DNA of 64,000 bases from Gammaproteobacteria bacterium (GTDB lineage Bacteria; Pseudomonadota; Gammaproteobacteria; Burkholderiales; Rhodocyclaceae): contig JAHJEO010000018.1 of the NCBI GenBank assembly GCA_018825305.1, positions 248,001-312,000 on the forward strand, written 5' to 3'. The position numbers were made by a program, and so were the translations under genes. Shown here piece by piece: positions 8,261-21,207 of this stretch (position 1 is its first letter; each line of letters begins with the position of its first letter). A model generated the notes under the pieces. The model was not told the DNA's origin and ran no database searches. It saw only the letters and a list, made by a program, of their open reading frames with translations.

Positions 8261-10129
8261 TCAGACTCCCGGTTTCCAGACTTGGCCGATGGATAGTCCC
8301 GCCAGCTTGCGGCGACGGCCGTAGATCATATTGACGAGGCTGCGCGAAACCACCACCGAACTGAAGATCGAGGTGAGGATGCCGAGGCAATGCACCACGG
8401 CGAAACCGCGCACCGGGCCGGAGCCGAATATCAGCAGCGCGACGCCGGCGATCAGCGTGGTGACGTTGGAGTCGAGAATCGTGCCCCAGGCGCGTTCGTA
8501 GCCGGCGGTGATGGCTGCCTGCGGCGAACTGCCGAAGCGCAGTTCCTCGCGCACCCGTTCGTTGATCAGCACGTTGGCGTCGATGGCCATGCCCAGCGTC
8601 AGCGCGATGGCGGCGATACCCGGCAGTGTCAGCGTCGCCTGCAGCAAGGAGAGCAGGGCCACCAGGAACAGCAGGTTGGCCGACAGCGCCAGCACCGAGA
8701 CCAGGCCGAACAGCAGGTAGTAGGCGCTCATGAATGCCGCGATGGCGACGAAGCCCCACTTGGTCGAGTTGAAGCCCTTGGCGATGTTGTCGGCACCCAG
8801 GCTCGGGCCGATGGTACGTTCCTCGATGATTTCCATCGGCGCTGCCAGCGATCCGGCGCGTAGCAGCAGCGCCACGTCGTTGGCCTCGACCGTGCTCATG
8901 CGTCCGGAAATCTGCACGCGGCCGCCGCCGATCTCGGTGCGGATGACGGGCGCGGTGACGACCTCGCCGCGACCCTTCTCGATCAGCAGGATGGCCATGC
9001 GCTTGCCAACGCTCTCGCGCGTGACGTCCTTGAAAATGCGGGCGCCGGCCGAATCCAGCGTCAGGTGCACCGCCGGCTCCTGGGTCTGGTTGTCGAAGCC
9101 GGGCTGGGCGTCGGTGAGGCGTTCGCCGGTCAGCACCACCTGTTTCTTGACCAGCAGGCCGCGGCCGCCGCGCTCGACGTAGTACTCGGTGCCGATGGGC
9201 GGCTGGCCCTTCTCGGCCAGGGCCATCACGCTCGGGTTGTTGCTGGCATCGTCGTCGACCATGCGCACTTCCAGCGTTGCGGTGCGGCCGAGGATGTCTT
9301 TGGCCTTGGCGGTGTCCTGCACGCCCGGCAGTTGCACCACGATGCGGTCGGCGCCTTGCTGCTGGATCACCGGCTCGGCCACGCCGAGTTCGTTGATGCG
9401 GTTGTGCAGGGTGGTGATGTTCTGCTTGAGCGCGAATTCCTGGATGCGCTTGTGCGCCGTGGGCTTGAGGGTGGCGACCAGTTTGAATTCGGCGCCGTCC
9501 GGAGCTTCGGCCAGCAGCAGATCGGGTTGGCTGTCGGTTAGCACCCCCATGGCTTTGTCGCGCAACTCCGCCTCGCGGAACTTGATGGCGATGGTCTGGC
9601 CTTCGCGGTTGATGCCGGCGTGGCGCACGTTCTTGTCGCGCAGCAGCGAGCGCAGGTCGGCCGAGGTGGAGTCAAGCCGTTTGGTGATGGCACCCTGCAT
9701 ATCTACCTGCAGCAGGAAGTGCACGCCGCCGCGCAGGTCGAGGCCGAGGTACATCGGCAGCGCGTGCATGTCGGACAGCCACTTCGGCGAAGCCGACAGC
9801 AGGTTCAGTGCCACGCTGTACGAAGCGTCGCTCGGATCGGGGTTGAGCGCCCGCTCGATGGCGTCCTTGGCTTTGAGCTGGGTGTCGGTATCGGCCAGGC
9901 GGATGCGGATGCTGTTGCTGTCGGCGTACAGGCCGGTGTGCGTTATCGCGGCTGCCTTCAGCACATCCTCGATGCTGGACAGCAGCTTGGGCTCGACCTT
10001 GATGGTGGCCTTGACGCTGGCCACCTGGACCGCCGGCACCTCGCCGAAGAAGTTGGGCAGGGTGTAGAGCAGGCCGAGCAGCAGGGCGATGACGACCGTG
10101 GCGTTTTTCCAGAGGGGAAAGCGATTCAT
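8261..10129 (-). CDS. secD: Protein translocase subunit SecD
   Basis: 622 residues. An N-terminal membrane helix is followed by a large periplasmic domain with LGLDLRGGVHFLLQVD, and then five membrane helices containing ALTLGMAIDANVLINERVRE, which carries the acidic residue of proton coupling. It works with SecF in post-translocation release of exported proteins. It lies between yajC and secF in the minus-strand order queA-tgt-yajC-secD-secF, the standard betaproteobacterial arrangement. Confidence 0.97.
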   Translation of the reverse strand: MNRFPLWKNATVVIALLLGLLYTLPNFFGEVPAVQVASVKATIKVEPKLLSSIEDVLKAAAITHTGLYADSNSIRIRLADTDTQLKAKDAIERALNPDPSDASYSVALNLLSASPKWLSDMHALPMYLGLDLRGGVHFLLQVDMQGAITKRLDSTSADLRSLLRDKNVRHAGINREGQTIAIKFREAELRDKAMGVLTDSQPDLLLAEAPDGAEFKLVATLKPTAHKRIQEFALKQNITTLHNRINELGVAEPVIQQQGADRIVVQLPGVQDTAKAKDILGRTATLEVRMVDDDASNNPSVMALAEKGQPPIGTEYYVERGGRGLLVKKQVVLTGERLTDAQPGFDNQTQEPAVHLTLDSAGARIFKDVTRESVGKRMAILLIEKGRGEVVTAPVIRTEIGGGRVQISGRMSTVEANDVALLLRAGSLAAPMEIIEERTIGPSLGADNIAKGFNSTKWGFVAIAAFMSAYYLLFGLVSVLALSANLLFLVALLSLLQATLTLPGIAAIALTLGMAIDANVLINERVREELRFGSSPQAAITAGYERAWGTILDSNVTTLIAGVALLIFGSGPVRGFAVVHCLGILTSIFSSVVVSRSLVNMIYGRRRKLAGLSIGQVWKPGV

Positions 10130-10202
10130 GCGGAATTACCTGAGCGCGCCGGCTGGGCGCCGGCGCGATTTGAGGAGAATTGCGGCGATCCGGCTTGCCG
10201 CC

Positions 10203-10544
10203 TTACAGCGACTTCAGTGTGCCCTTGGGCAGCAGCGCGCCGATGGCATTCTTCTGAACGGCGACCTCGATCGGGCCATCCTTGGCCGTGGCGATCTCGA
10301 GTGTCAGGAAGCTCTCGCCGACCTTGGTGATGCGCCCGGCCATGCCGCCCTGGGTGACGATCTCGTCGCCTTTCTGCAGTTCGCCCACCATCTTGGTGTG
10401 ATCCTTGGCCTTCTTCATCTGCGGACGGATCATCAGGAACCAGAGGATGATGAACATGATGACGATGGGCAGCAGGCCCATCAGGCCACCACCGGCATCG
10501 GCGCCGCCCGCGGCAGCTTGGGCGTAGGCATTGGAAATCAGCAT
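10203..10544 (-). CDS. yajC: Sec translocase accessory subunit YajC
   Basis: 113 residues from the ATG at 10544. A hydrophobic helix (LLPIVIMFIILWFLMIRPQ) is followed by the conserved KKAKDHTKMVGELQKGDEIVTQGGMAG and a small beta domain. YajC joins SecDF in the inner membrane. The frame extends further upstream into the tgt 3' end but only the start at MLISNAYAQ gives the family's length. Confidence 0.95.
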   Translation of the reverse strand: MLISNAYAQAAAGGADAGGGLMGLLPIVIMFIILWFLMIRPQMKKAKDHTKMVGELQKGDEIVTQGGMAGRITKVGESFLTLEIATAKDGPIEVAVQKNAIGALLPKGTLKSL

Positions 10545-10582
10545 GGGGAAAACTCCGGTCAGTTCGTTGAAAAAACGGCAAA

Positions 10583-12723
<2,141 letters not shown>

Positions 12724-12725
12724 GA

Positions 12726-12749
12726 AAAAATCGGCGCTAGCGGGACGGC
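12726..12749 (-). repeat. Dispersed 24-base repeat, copy 4 (two mismatches), at the queA start
   Basis: On the minus strand GCCGTCC + CGCTAGCGCCGATTTTT. It ends two bases before the queA GTG and covers its translation initiation region. Confidence 0.85.
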
Positions 12750-12784
12750 GAGATATGGCGGAGAGGGCGGTGACGCGGTTCCGG

Positions 12785-12813
12785 TTGAAGCGCGGCGGCG
12801 ATTCGCGGATAAT
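12785..12813 (+). promoter_or_regulatory. Sigma-70 promoter of tRNA-Leu
   Basis: TTGAAG (12785-12790), a 17-base spacer and GATAAT (12808-12813), placed 43 bases before the tRNA. Confidence 0.6.
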
Positions 12814-12856
12814 GCGCTCTCTCCAAGGGGCCGCGATTGTATGCGAACCCTCCCGG

Positions 12857-12941
12857 GCCGGGATGGCGGAATCGGTAGACGCAGCGGATTCAAAATCCGC
12901 CGCCGCAAGGTGTGTGGGTTCGAGTCCCACTCCCGGTACCA
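12857..12941 (+). tRNA. tRNA-Leu (CAA anticodon)
   Basis: 85 bases with encoded CCA. The acceptor arm GCCGGGA pairs with TCCCGGT. The D arm is of the leucine type, the anticodon loop TTCAAAA gives CAA, there is a long variable arm, and GGGTTCGAGTCCC forms the T arm. Confidence 0.95.
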
Positions 12942-12970
12942 GCAGCGACGAAACGTTTCGTCCGGCTGCT
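12941..12970. terminator. Palindromic stem-loop between tRNA-Leu and the HPP gene
   Basis: AGCAGC, then the perfect palindrome GACGAAACGTTTCGTC (12947-12962), then CGGCTGCT. It can fold on either strand and sits between convergent genes, so a two-way transcript end is likely; there is no long T run. Confidence 0.5.
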
Positions 12971-13530
12971 CAGAACCATATCTCGGGATAGCGCCGCGAA
13001 CGCGGCAGGTTATTCACGAGCAACGCCACCAGTAGCAATATCAGCGGCCCGATCGTTGCCGGCATCAGCACGTACCAGTAGCCGAGCCGCTGGATTTCAG
13101 CCGAGCCGAGCGTGGCGATCAACGCGGTGGCACCACCGGGTGGATGCAGGGTGCGGGTCGCGTGCATCACCGCAATCGCGGTTGCAACGGCCAGTGCCTG
13201 AGCCAGTCCCGGGACGCTGTGGAAGAGCTTCCAGCAGGCGACGCCAACCAGAGCCGAAAGCACATGGCCGCCGACGAGGTTGCGCGGCTGGGCCAGCGGG
13301 CTGCGCGGTGCGCCATAGACCAGCACGGCCGAGGCGCCGAAGGATCCGATCATCAGCGACAGATCGTGGCCCGCGAAAAACCGTGCGCCGACGATGGCGA
13401 CTACGCCGATGCCGATGAAGGCGCCGAGCCATGACCAGAAGATTTCATCGGTGCTGACGCGCGGCGGGCTGCCCGCTGTGGTGCCCCGAAACTTGCGGAA
13501 GTATCCGCCCAGGGTGGTTTCCAGTTTCAT
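12970..13530 (-). CDS. HPP family integral membrane protein
   Basis: 186 residues with four to five membrane helices. It contains the family's name-giving motif as TRTLHPPGGATALIA and the upstream IGSFGASAVLVYGAPRSPLAQPRN. Some HPP proteins carry nitrite into plastids or cyanobacteria; the substrate here is unknown. The start overlaps the stop of the small upstream gene by four bases, so the two are translationally coupled. Confidence 0.88.
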   Translation of the reverse strand: MKLETTLGGYFRKFRGTTAGSPPRVSTDEIFWSWLGAFIGIGVVAIVGARFFAGHDLSLMIGSFGASAVLVYGAPRSPLAQPRNLVGGHVLSALVGVACWKLFHSVPGLAQALAVATAIAVMHATRTLHPPGGATALIATLGSAEIQRLGYWYVLMPATIGPLILLLVALLVNNLPRSRRYPEIWF

Positions 13531-13736
13531 TTGACGGAATTTTTTTGTCGGGCCCGCAATCTGGCCATGGCATGGCGCCAGGCCAGGTGATAGATGATGC
13601 GGAAGTCCTCGGTGCTGATGTCGAGATAGCCCGGGATGTGCGCCATGGCGTCGAGGATGTCCTCGTCGCTGAGGTCCGGCTCGTGCTCGGCATCGATCAG
13701 GGGGGTGTTGACACTGGCGGCTGGTTCTTCATGCAT
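13527..13736 (-). CDS. Small acidic protein coupled to the HPP gene, unknown function
   Basis: 69 residues. ATG at 13736 has GGAG seven bases upstream and the stop overlaps the HPP start. It has no membrane segment; the sequence EHEPDLSDEDILDAMAHIPGYLDIS is acidic and followed by a helix with RARQKN. I do not recognise a domain. The coupling suggests a cytoplasmic partner of the HPP transporter. Its translation start region carries a 13-base tandem duplication. Confidence 0.65.
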   Translation of the reverse strand: MHEEPAASVNTPLIDAEHEPDLSDEDILDAMAHIPGYLDISTEDFRIIYHLAWRHAMARLRARQKNSVK

Positions 13737-13760
13737 GGTCGAACTCCATGGTCGAACTCC
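13735..13760. repeat. 13-base tandem duplication over a start region
   Basis: ATGGTCGAACTCC occurs twice in a row. On the minus strand this duplicates the GGAG plus ATG initiation context of the small gene; the upstream ATG is out of frame and stops after six codons. Confidence 0.85.
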
Positions 13761-13844
13761 TGTGGCTGGCCAATCCTACCGAAGAAGCGCCGGTCGTGTC
13801 ATCTTGCGGTGCCGTATGCCCGTGGCAAAAGCGGCACGCCGGGG

Positions 13845-13868
13845 AAAAGTCGGCGCCAGCGGAACGCC
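13845..13868 (-). repeat. Dispersed 24-base repeat, copy 5 (three mismatches)
   Basis: Minus-strand GGCGTTC + CGCTGGCGCCGACTTTT in the gap between dnaJ and the small HPP-linked gene, 22 bases downstream of the dnaJ stop. Confidence 0.75.
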
Positions 13869-13889
13869 GAGTTTCCCTCGTGGTATTGC

Positions 13890-15020
13890 TTACCCGGCGA
13901 AGAACTCCTTGACGCGATCCATCCAGCTCTGTGCGCGCGGGTTGTGGTGGGTGGCGTTCTTCTGGCTTTCGGCTTCGAAGTCGCGCAGCAGTTCCTTCTG
14001 GCGATCCGTGAGGTTAACCGGCGTTTCCACCACGACATGGCACAGCAAGTCGCCGTGGCCGATCGAGCGCACGCCCTTGATACCCTTGCCGCGCAGACGG
14101 AAGACCTTGCCGGTCTGGGTCTCGGCAGGCACCTTGAGCTTGGCGACGCCGTCGAGGGTTGGAATCTCGATCTCGCCGCCGAGCGCGGCGTTGGTGAAGC
14201 TGACCGGCATCTCGCAATGGAGGTCGTCGTGGTCGCGCTGGAATACGGCGTGCGGCTTGAGGTGAATCTGCACGTAGAGATCGCCGGAGGGGCCGCCATT
14301 GACACCCGGTTCGCCCTCGCTGGAGAGGCGAATGCGATCGCCCTCGTCGACGCCGGCGGGAATCTTCACCGACAGCGTCTTGTGTTGCTTGACTCGGCCC
14401 GCACCGTGGCAGCTGCCGCAGGGATCGGCGACGTAACGGCCGGTGCCGTGGCACTTGGGGCAGGTCTGCTGGATGGAGAAGAAGCCTTGCTGCATGCGTA
14501 CCTGGCCGTGGCCGCCGCAGGTCGGGCAGGTCGAGGGCGAGGTGCCCTTCTTGGCACCGCTGCCGCTGCAGGCCTCGCACTCGGCCATGGTCGGGATGCG
14601 GATGCGCGTCTCGGTGCCGCGCGCGGCTTCTTCCAGCGTGATTTCGAGGTTGTAGCGCAGGTCGGCCCCGCGATAGACATTCGAGCGTCCGCCGCCGCCT
14701 GCCCGGCCGCCGCCGAAGATGTCGCCGAAAATGTCGGAGAAGGCATCGGAGAAGCCGCCCATGCCGGGGCCACCCTGGCCGCCGCCCATCGAAGGATCGA
14801 CGCCGGCATGGCCGAACTGGTCGTAGGCCTGACGCTTTTGCGCTTCGGAGAGTATCTCGTAGGCTTCCTTGGCCTCCTTGAAGTGTTCCTCCGCCTTGGG
14901 ATTGTCCGGGTTGCGGTCGGGATGATGCTTCATCGCCAGGCGGCGATAGGCCTTCTTGATCTCGTCGTCGGAAGCGTCGCGATTGACGCCGAGCACCTCG
15001 TAGTAGTCTCTTTTTGCCAT
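13890..15020 (-). CDS. dnaJ: Chaperone DnaJ
   Basis: 376 residues: J domain with HPD ([10 protein letters not shown]), a glycine/phenylalanine-rich linker, four zinc repeats ([32 protein letters not shown]) and the C-terminal substrate domain. It delivers unfolded proteins to DnaK and stimulates its ATPase. It follows dnaK by 100 bases containing a stem-loop, so it is probably read through from the dnaK promoter. Confidence 0.98.
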   Translation of the reverse strand: MAKRDYYEVLGVNRDASDDEIKKAYRRLAMKHHPDRNPDNPKAEEHFKEAKEAYEILSEAQKRQAYDQFGHAGVDPSMGGGQGGPGMGGFSDAFSDIFGDIFGGGRAGGGGRSNVYRGADLRYNLEITLEEAARGTETRIRIPTMAECEACSGSGAKKGTSPSTCPTCGGHGQVRMQQGFFSIQQTCPKCHGTGRYVADPCGSCHGAGRVKQHKTLSVKIPAGVDEGDRIRLSSEGEPGVNGGPSGDLYVQIHLKPHAVFQRDHDDLHCEMPVSFTNAALGGEIEIPTLDGVAKLKVPAETQTGKVFRLRGKGIKGVRSIGHGDLLCHVVVETPVNLTDRQKELLRDFEAESQKNATHHNPRAQSWMDRVKEFFAG

Positions 15021-15098
15021 GTATTTCTGACCAGTCGAATCAGTGCAAAGGCCGAGTCGAGGGGCGAAAGCAAATCGCCCGCTTCAACTCGGCCACTT

Positions 15099-15120
15099 AA
15101 AACGCCGCGCAGCGGCCGTT

Positions 15121-15122
<2 letters not shown>
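15099..15122 (-). terminator. Stem-loop after dnaK
   Basis: AAAACG-CCGC-GCA-GCGG-C-CGTTTT forms a GC stem with A/T flanks directly at the dnaK stop. It can serve as a partial terminator before dnaJ. Confidence 0.55.
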
Positions 15123-17055
<1,933 letters not shown>

Positions 17056-17113
17056 GACTGATTCCTTCTTGAATGCGTTGAGATTTGTGCCGTGAAGCTA
17101 AGCTGCTTCGGAG

Positions 17114-17139
17114 ATGGGGTTATTGGCCGCCAGTTCAAG
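17114..17139 (-). promoter_or_regulatory. Sigma-32 heat-shock promoter of dnaK
   Basis: On the minus strand CTTGAAC, 13-base spacer, CCCCAT followed by CTC. This fits the CTTGAAA-N13-CCCCAT heat-shock consensus with one change. It overlaps the last grpE codons and lies about 60 bases before the dnaK ATG. Confidence 0.85.
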
Positions 17140-17782
17140 CGGCCGGTGCCGCTTTTGCCTTGGAAACGACCACCAGCGCCGGCCGGATCACGCGTTCGTG
17201 CAGGGCATAGCCCTTCTGCAGCACGTTGATGACGCGGTTGGGTTCGCCCTCGGCCTCAAGCTGGCTGATGGCCTGGTGCTTGTGCGGGTCGAACTTTTCT
17301 TCCAGCGGGTTGATCTCGACCAGGCTGGATTTCTCGAAGGCGCTGACGAGTTGCTTCAGCGTCAGCTCGACGCCGGCCTTGAGGGCGGAGGCCGACTGGT
17401 TTTCGTTGGCCAGGGCCGCTTCGAGGCTGTCCTTCACCGCCAGCAACTCGCCGGCGAACTTCTCGGCGGCGAATTTGCCGGCTTTGGCGATATCTTCCTG
17501 GGCGCGGCGCCGGATGTTCTCGCCTTCGGCCTTGGCACGCAGCCAGGCGTCGTGGTGCTCGGCCGCCTTAAGTTCGGCGATCCTGAGCATTTCGTCCGGA
17601 CCGGGCATGGTTTCGGCGGCGGCGATTGCAGCCGCCAGGTCGGCCATCGCCGCGTTGCCTGCGGTGGCATCCGGCGCCGTGGCGCTAGCGCCGTCCGACT
17701 GGATACCGCTACGCATAACTTTTTCCTCGATTTCCGCGGGCGCCGCCGCGTCTTGGGAGCTTTCCTGTTTGTTTTCCTGCAT
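17135..17782 (-). CDS. grpE: Nucleotide exchange factor GrpE
   Basis: 215 residues from the ATG at 17782 ([13 protein letters not shown]). A charged, alanine-rich N-terminal coiled coil is followed by the GrpE core ([19 protein letters not shown]-like heptads and [15 protein letters not shown]) and a C-terminal beta domain ending near [14 protein letters not shown]. It releases ADP from DnaK. The frame is open for 22 codons further upstream, but that stretch is the sigma-32 promoter. Confidence 0.96.
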   Translation of the reverse strand: MQENKQESSQDAAAPAEIEEKVMRSGIQSDGASATAPDATAGNAAMADLAAAIAAAETMPGPDEMLRIAELKAAEHHDAWLRAKAEGENIRRRAQEDIAKAGKFAAEKFAGELLAVKDSLEAALANENQSASALKAGVELTLKQLVSAFEKSSLVEINPLEEKFDPHKHQAISQLEAEGEPNRVINVLQKGYALHERVIRPALVVVSKAKAAPAA

Positions 17783-17823
17783 TTGACCGATCCTTGGAGG
17801 TGGGGCGATTAACCCCTCCAAGG

Positions 17824-17849
17824 TTGGGGGCGTCCGCCCCCATTTCAAG
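17824..17849 (-). promoter_or_regulatory. Sigma-32 heat-shock promoter of grpE
   Basis: Minus strand CTTGAAA, 13-base spacer, CCCCAA. The spacer and -10 contain an inverted repeat (GGGGGCG-GA-CGCCCCC) that could also act as transcript end for the upstream chemoreceptor gene. Confidence 0.8.
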
Positions 17850-17852
17850 TGC

Positions 17853-19475
17853 CTAAGTCTTGAAGCGGCCGACCACGCTCTGCAGGGTTTCCGCCAGCGA
17901 TTCGAGGCGCTGCGCGGCGGTAGCGGTCTGATCGACCACGTCGTTGTTTTCCTGGGCCATCGCGGCGATGGCCTCGATATTCCGGGCTACCTCGTCGCTG
18001 ATTTGGCGCTGCTCCTCGGTCGATGAGCTAATCGCGTCCATGCCATTCTGGACCTGCACCACCGAGCCGTTGCCCATGGCCAACACCTCGGCGACCTGTT
18101 CGAGCGAGTTCTGGCTCGATCCGATGTGCTCGAGGCCGACGTCGATCGAGTCCTTGACTGCCTGTGACTGCTGCGACAGCGTGCGGGTGATGGCATCGAT
18201 CTCGCTGGCCGATGCGGCCGACTTCTCGGCGAGTTTGCGTACTTCGTCGGCGACCACGGCGAAGCCACGTCCCTGTTCGCCGGCGCGGGCGGCCTCGATG
18301 GCGGCATTGAGGGCCAGCAGGTTGGTCTGGTCGGCGATGTCGCGCACTTCCTTGGTGATGGCGGTGATGGCCTGGGCATTGCGGACGAATTCCCCGACCG
18401 ATTCGGCCATGCCGCGCACGGAACTCTCGACGCCGTCGATCTCGCCCATCAGGCTGGAAACGCTTTGGTTGCCGCGATGCGAGTTTTCGGCGCTGGCCCG
18501 CGACTCGTCGCGCACGGTCTCGGTCTGGGTCGATATGCTGGCCGTGCTCGCCACCATGGACTCGACGGCCGCTGCGGCCGCAGCGGAATTCTTGGCCTGC
18601 TGGCCCGAACTCGAAGCGACCTGGCCGGCGTAGCTGGAAAGCTCGCGTGCGGCGCCTGAAACCTGGTTGGCGGATTCGCCGACCTGGCGCACCAGGCCCG
18701 CGAACTTCTCCATCATCTCGTTGAAGGCGCCAACGGCCTGGCCGATCTCGTCCTGGCTACGCGATTCGAGGCGGCGCGTCAGGTCGCCTTCGCCGCTGGC
18801 GATGTCGCGCAGGCCGGCCACCATGTTGTCGAGTGGCCGGGTAACGACATTGCGAACGAAGAGGTAGATGAACACGAGTAGCGGCACGCTCAGCGCGAGG
18901 GCGGCGAGGATGGACTTCCAGCGCTGGGCGGCGACGGCCGCGTTCACATTGTCCAGCGAGATCTTCATGCTGACCGCGCCGAGCACCGTCCGCTCCGGGA
19001 CCTGATGGCAGGTGAGGCAATCCTTGCCGAGATAGCTCTTCGACGCCAGGGCCGGCCGCACCACGCGCAGGAACTGACCCTTGGCGTCCGACTGGATCTC
19101 GATGAACTCCTTGCCGCTCGCCAGCACCTGCTTTTCGACCGCGTCGTCGGCCGTCGCGTCCTTGGCGTTGCCGGGACCATAAGCCGCGGTAACAGCTTCC
19201 CCGCGCAGCACCTTGAGGTCGCGGATTGCCGACAACTGCTTGATCTGGTCGAGGAAAACCTCGCGCTGGCCGATGGTGCCGGTAATCATCATGCCGGTGA
19301 GACCGGCCAAGGTGGTCTCGTGCATCGACCGCGAGAACTCGGTCGCCTGTTCGATGGCGGTCTCGCGATTGAGGTTGCTGACCCACAGGATCAGCACCAG
19401 CCATGCGCCGGCAAGCATCAGCCAGATGACCAGCGTCAGCCGGAACCAGATTTTCAGGTCACAAAAACGGCCCAT
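17853..19475 (-). CDS. Methyl-accepting chemotaxis protein with periplasmic c-type heme
   Basis: 540 residues: membrane helix at about 13-33, periplasmic sensor at 34-183, second helix at about 184-206, HAMP, then the signalling coiled coil with the highly conserved hairpin [21 protein letters not shown]. The sensor has CLTCH at 153-157, a single covalent heme c site, followed by [11 protein letters not shown]. Heme-containing receptors of this kind detect redox state, oxygen or nitric oxide; the ligand here is inferred only. It lies between grpE and an EF-hand-like gene, outside any che operon. Confidence 0.93.
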   Translation of the reverse strand: MGRFCDLKIWFRLTLVIWLMLAGAWLVLILWVSNLNRETAIEQATEFSRSMHETTLAGLTGMMITGTIGQREVFLDQIKQLSAIRDLKVLRGEAVTAAYGPGNAKDATADDAVEKQVLASGKEFIEIQSDAKGQFLRVVRPALASKSYLGKDCLTCHQVPERTVLGAVSMKISLDNVNAAVAAQRWKSILAALALSVPLLVFIYLFVRNVVTRPLDNMVAGLRDIASGEGDLTRRLESRSQDEIGQAVGAFNEMMEKFAGLVRQVGESANQVSGAARELSSYAGQVASSSGQQAKNSAAAAAAVESMVASTASISTQTETVRDESRASAENSHRGNQSVSSLMGEIDGVESSVRGMAESVGEFVRNAQAITAITKEVRDIADQTNLLALNAAIEAARAGEQGRGFAVVADEVRKLAEKSAASASEIDAITRTLSQQSQAVKDSIDVGLEHIGSSQNSLEQVAEVLAMGNGSVVQVQNGMDAISSSTEEQRQISDEVARNIEAIAAMAQENNDVVDQTATAAQRLESLAETLQSVVGRFKT

Positions 19476-19543
19476 GGGGAATTCCTTGATGCATTGGCGT
19501 AGGCCTTCAGTCTAGCCCACGCGTGGGCTGAGGGGCGTGCGAC

Positions 19544-20644
19544 CTATACCGTAAGGTCGATTTCCTGCATGCTGCCGGCGTGACCGTCCTCGCCCAGCCA
19601 GAGGCCGCTGGCCCGGATGCCGCCGAGGTCGGCGTTGCTGCGATCGCGCAGTTCGAACGGTGTTGCGGTGGCGGCGAGCGCCAGGGCACCGACTCCACTT
19701 TTCTTCAGGCCGACGAGCCGCCCGCTGCCATCGGCGGTGGGTGTCCATATCTGCAGGCGGGCGAAGACCGGGTCGTTCTCGTCGATCCAGCCGTTGCCGT
19801 CGTCGTCGTGGCGGGCCAGTTCGGCGAAGCCGGAATTCGTGGCCGGGCCGAACAGTTCGGCGCCTGAATCGATCCTGCCGTTGTTGTTGAGATCCAGCGC
19901 CAGATAGCCGCTGCCAGAGGTGAAGAGGGGCAGTTCCTCGGCGCGGCCGTCGTTGTCCAGGTCGAAGCGGAAGTGCTGGTTGGAAAGCTGCGCCGCCGTG
20001 CCGCCGAAATTGAGCACCAGCGGATCCTTGCGCACGGCATCGCCGGCACGAATGCTGACGTTCGTCTCCTCGCGGTAGTGGCGGCTCATGGTCAGGTCGA
20101 GCTGGAATGAAATCTCCTTGCCGTCGATGGTGCGGATCACCCCGACCGCGGTAAAACGGGTGACTTCAGTTTCCTCATACACCGAATGGAAGTCGTATTC
20201 GATGCCGAAGCCTGCGGCGCGTCCCGGCGTGGTTGCTGCCGTGCTCGCGGGGGCGCTGTCGCTCGCCTCGAACTGCCGCGACAACTCGGACGCCGCGAAT
20301 ACCCGCACTGGCCGGCCGGTGAGCATTTCGACCATCGACTTGACCAGTTGCAGGAATGGATCGTTGGCGACGGCCTCGGCAGCCGCATCGATGGCCTCTG
20401 CCTCGCTCGTGCCGCCGCCGACCGAGGATGCCGGAGGTGCCACCGGCATCGCGTTGACGCGAGCGCGGGCGGCATCCCGGGCGACATCCGATAGGCGCAG
20501 GATCGCCGCGGGCGGCGAAGCCGGGTTGCGCCTGTTGTCGGCGCGGCGCGGCCCGCTTGACGCGAACAGGGACTCGCTTTGCTCACGCCGTGCGCTGGCG
20601 GCGTGCGTCGATCCGAGGGACAGGTCTGAACTGGCGATTTTCAC
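19544..20644 (-). CDS. Protein with EF-hand-like calcium repeats, unknown function
   Basis: 366 residues. The N-terminal half is alanine and serine rich and low in structure, followed by a beta-rich stretch. The C-terminal half carries aspartate-rich loops typical of calcium sites: DLDNDGRAEE, DLNNNGRIDSGAELFG and DDDGNGWIDENDP. No signal peptide is evident, as in proteins sent out by type I secretion or carried in the envelope. I do not recognise a named family beyond this VCBS/EF-hand style; its place between trxC and the chemoreceptor gives no clear role. Confidence 0.7.
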   Translation of the reverse strand: MKIASSDLSLGSTHAASARREQSESLFASSGPRRADNRRNPASPPAAILRLSDVARDAARARVNAMPVAPPASSVGGGTSEAEAIDAAAEAVANDPFLQLVKSMVEMLTGRPVRVFAASELSRQFEASDSAPASTAATTPGRAAGFGIEYDFHSVYEETEVTRFTAVGVIRTIDGKEISFQLDLTMSRHYREETNVSIRAGDAVRKDPLVLNFGGTAAQLSNQHFRFDLDNDGRAEELPLFTSGSGYLALDLNNNGRIDSGAELFGPATNSGFAELARHDDDGNGWIDENDPVFARLQIWTPTADGSGRLVGLKKSGVGALALAATATPFELRDRSNADLGGIRASGLWLGEDGHAGSMQEIDLTV

Positions 20645-20721
20645 TGGCGACTCCGGGGCGGGCGGCGACGGCAGAAACCGGCCTGCCCGTGGGAGTCCTA
20701 ACGGCAGTCCGCCCAGGGAGT

Positions 20722-21156
20722 TTAGGCGTTGGCCTTAATCCAGTGCGCCAGATTGGCGGCATCCATCGCCCCGGCCTGCCGCGCGACCTCGCGGCCGTCC
20801 TTGAAGATCGCCAGCGTCGGAATGCTGCGGATGCCGAAGCGCGCGGCGAGCTGCGGCTCCTCCTCGGTATTGACCTTGGCCAGGCGAAACCGCGGCTCAA
20901 GCTGGCGCGCGGCCTGGACGAAGGCCGGTGCCATCGAACGGCAAGGTCCGCACCACGGCGCCCAGAAATCGACGACCACCGGGATGTCGGAGCGGCCGAC
21001 ATGTTTGTCGAAGCCGGTGGCATCGAGTTCAAGCGGTTCGCCGGAGAAAAGCTTTTCCTTGCACTTCCCGCAGGTGCCGCCGTCGCCAAGGCGGTCGGCG
21101 GGAACCCGGTTGGCGCCGTGGCAGTGGGGACAGACGATGATGAGCGCTTCGGACAT
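20722..21156 (-). CDS. trxC: Thioredoxin 2 (zinc-binding)
   Basis: 144 residues. An N-terminal zinc knuckle uses C9, C12, C29 and C32 (CPHC and CGKC), followed by a thioredoxin domain with active site WCGPC (C69, C72) and the cis-proline in SIPTLAIF. It reduces disulfides in the cytoplasm under oxidative stress. ATG at 21156 has TTGGAGA just upstream; a TTG twelve bases earlier is in frame but less likely. Confidence 0.95.
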   Translation of the reverse strand: MSEALIIVCPHCHGANRVPADRLGDGGTCGKCKEKLFSGEPLELDATGFDKHVGRSDIPVVVDFWAPWCGPCRSMAPAFVQAARQLEPRFRLAKVNTEEEPQLAARFGIRSIPTLAIFKDGREVARQAGAMDAANLAHWIKANA

Positions 21157-21207
21157 GATGTTCTCCAAATATCAGTTCCTGCTGATATTGGGTCGGCCGG
21201 CACCGAT

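Noticed and set aside
12857-12941. tRNA-Leu as attachment site of an integrated element
   Set aside because: No integrase, no repeated tRNA 3' end and no phage or plasmid genes follow it.
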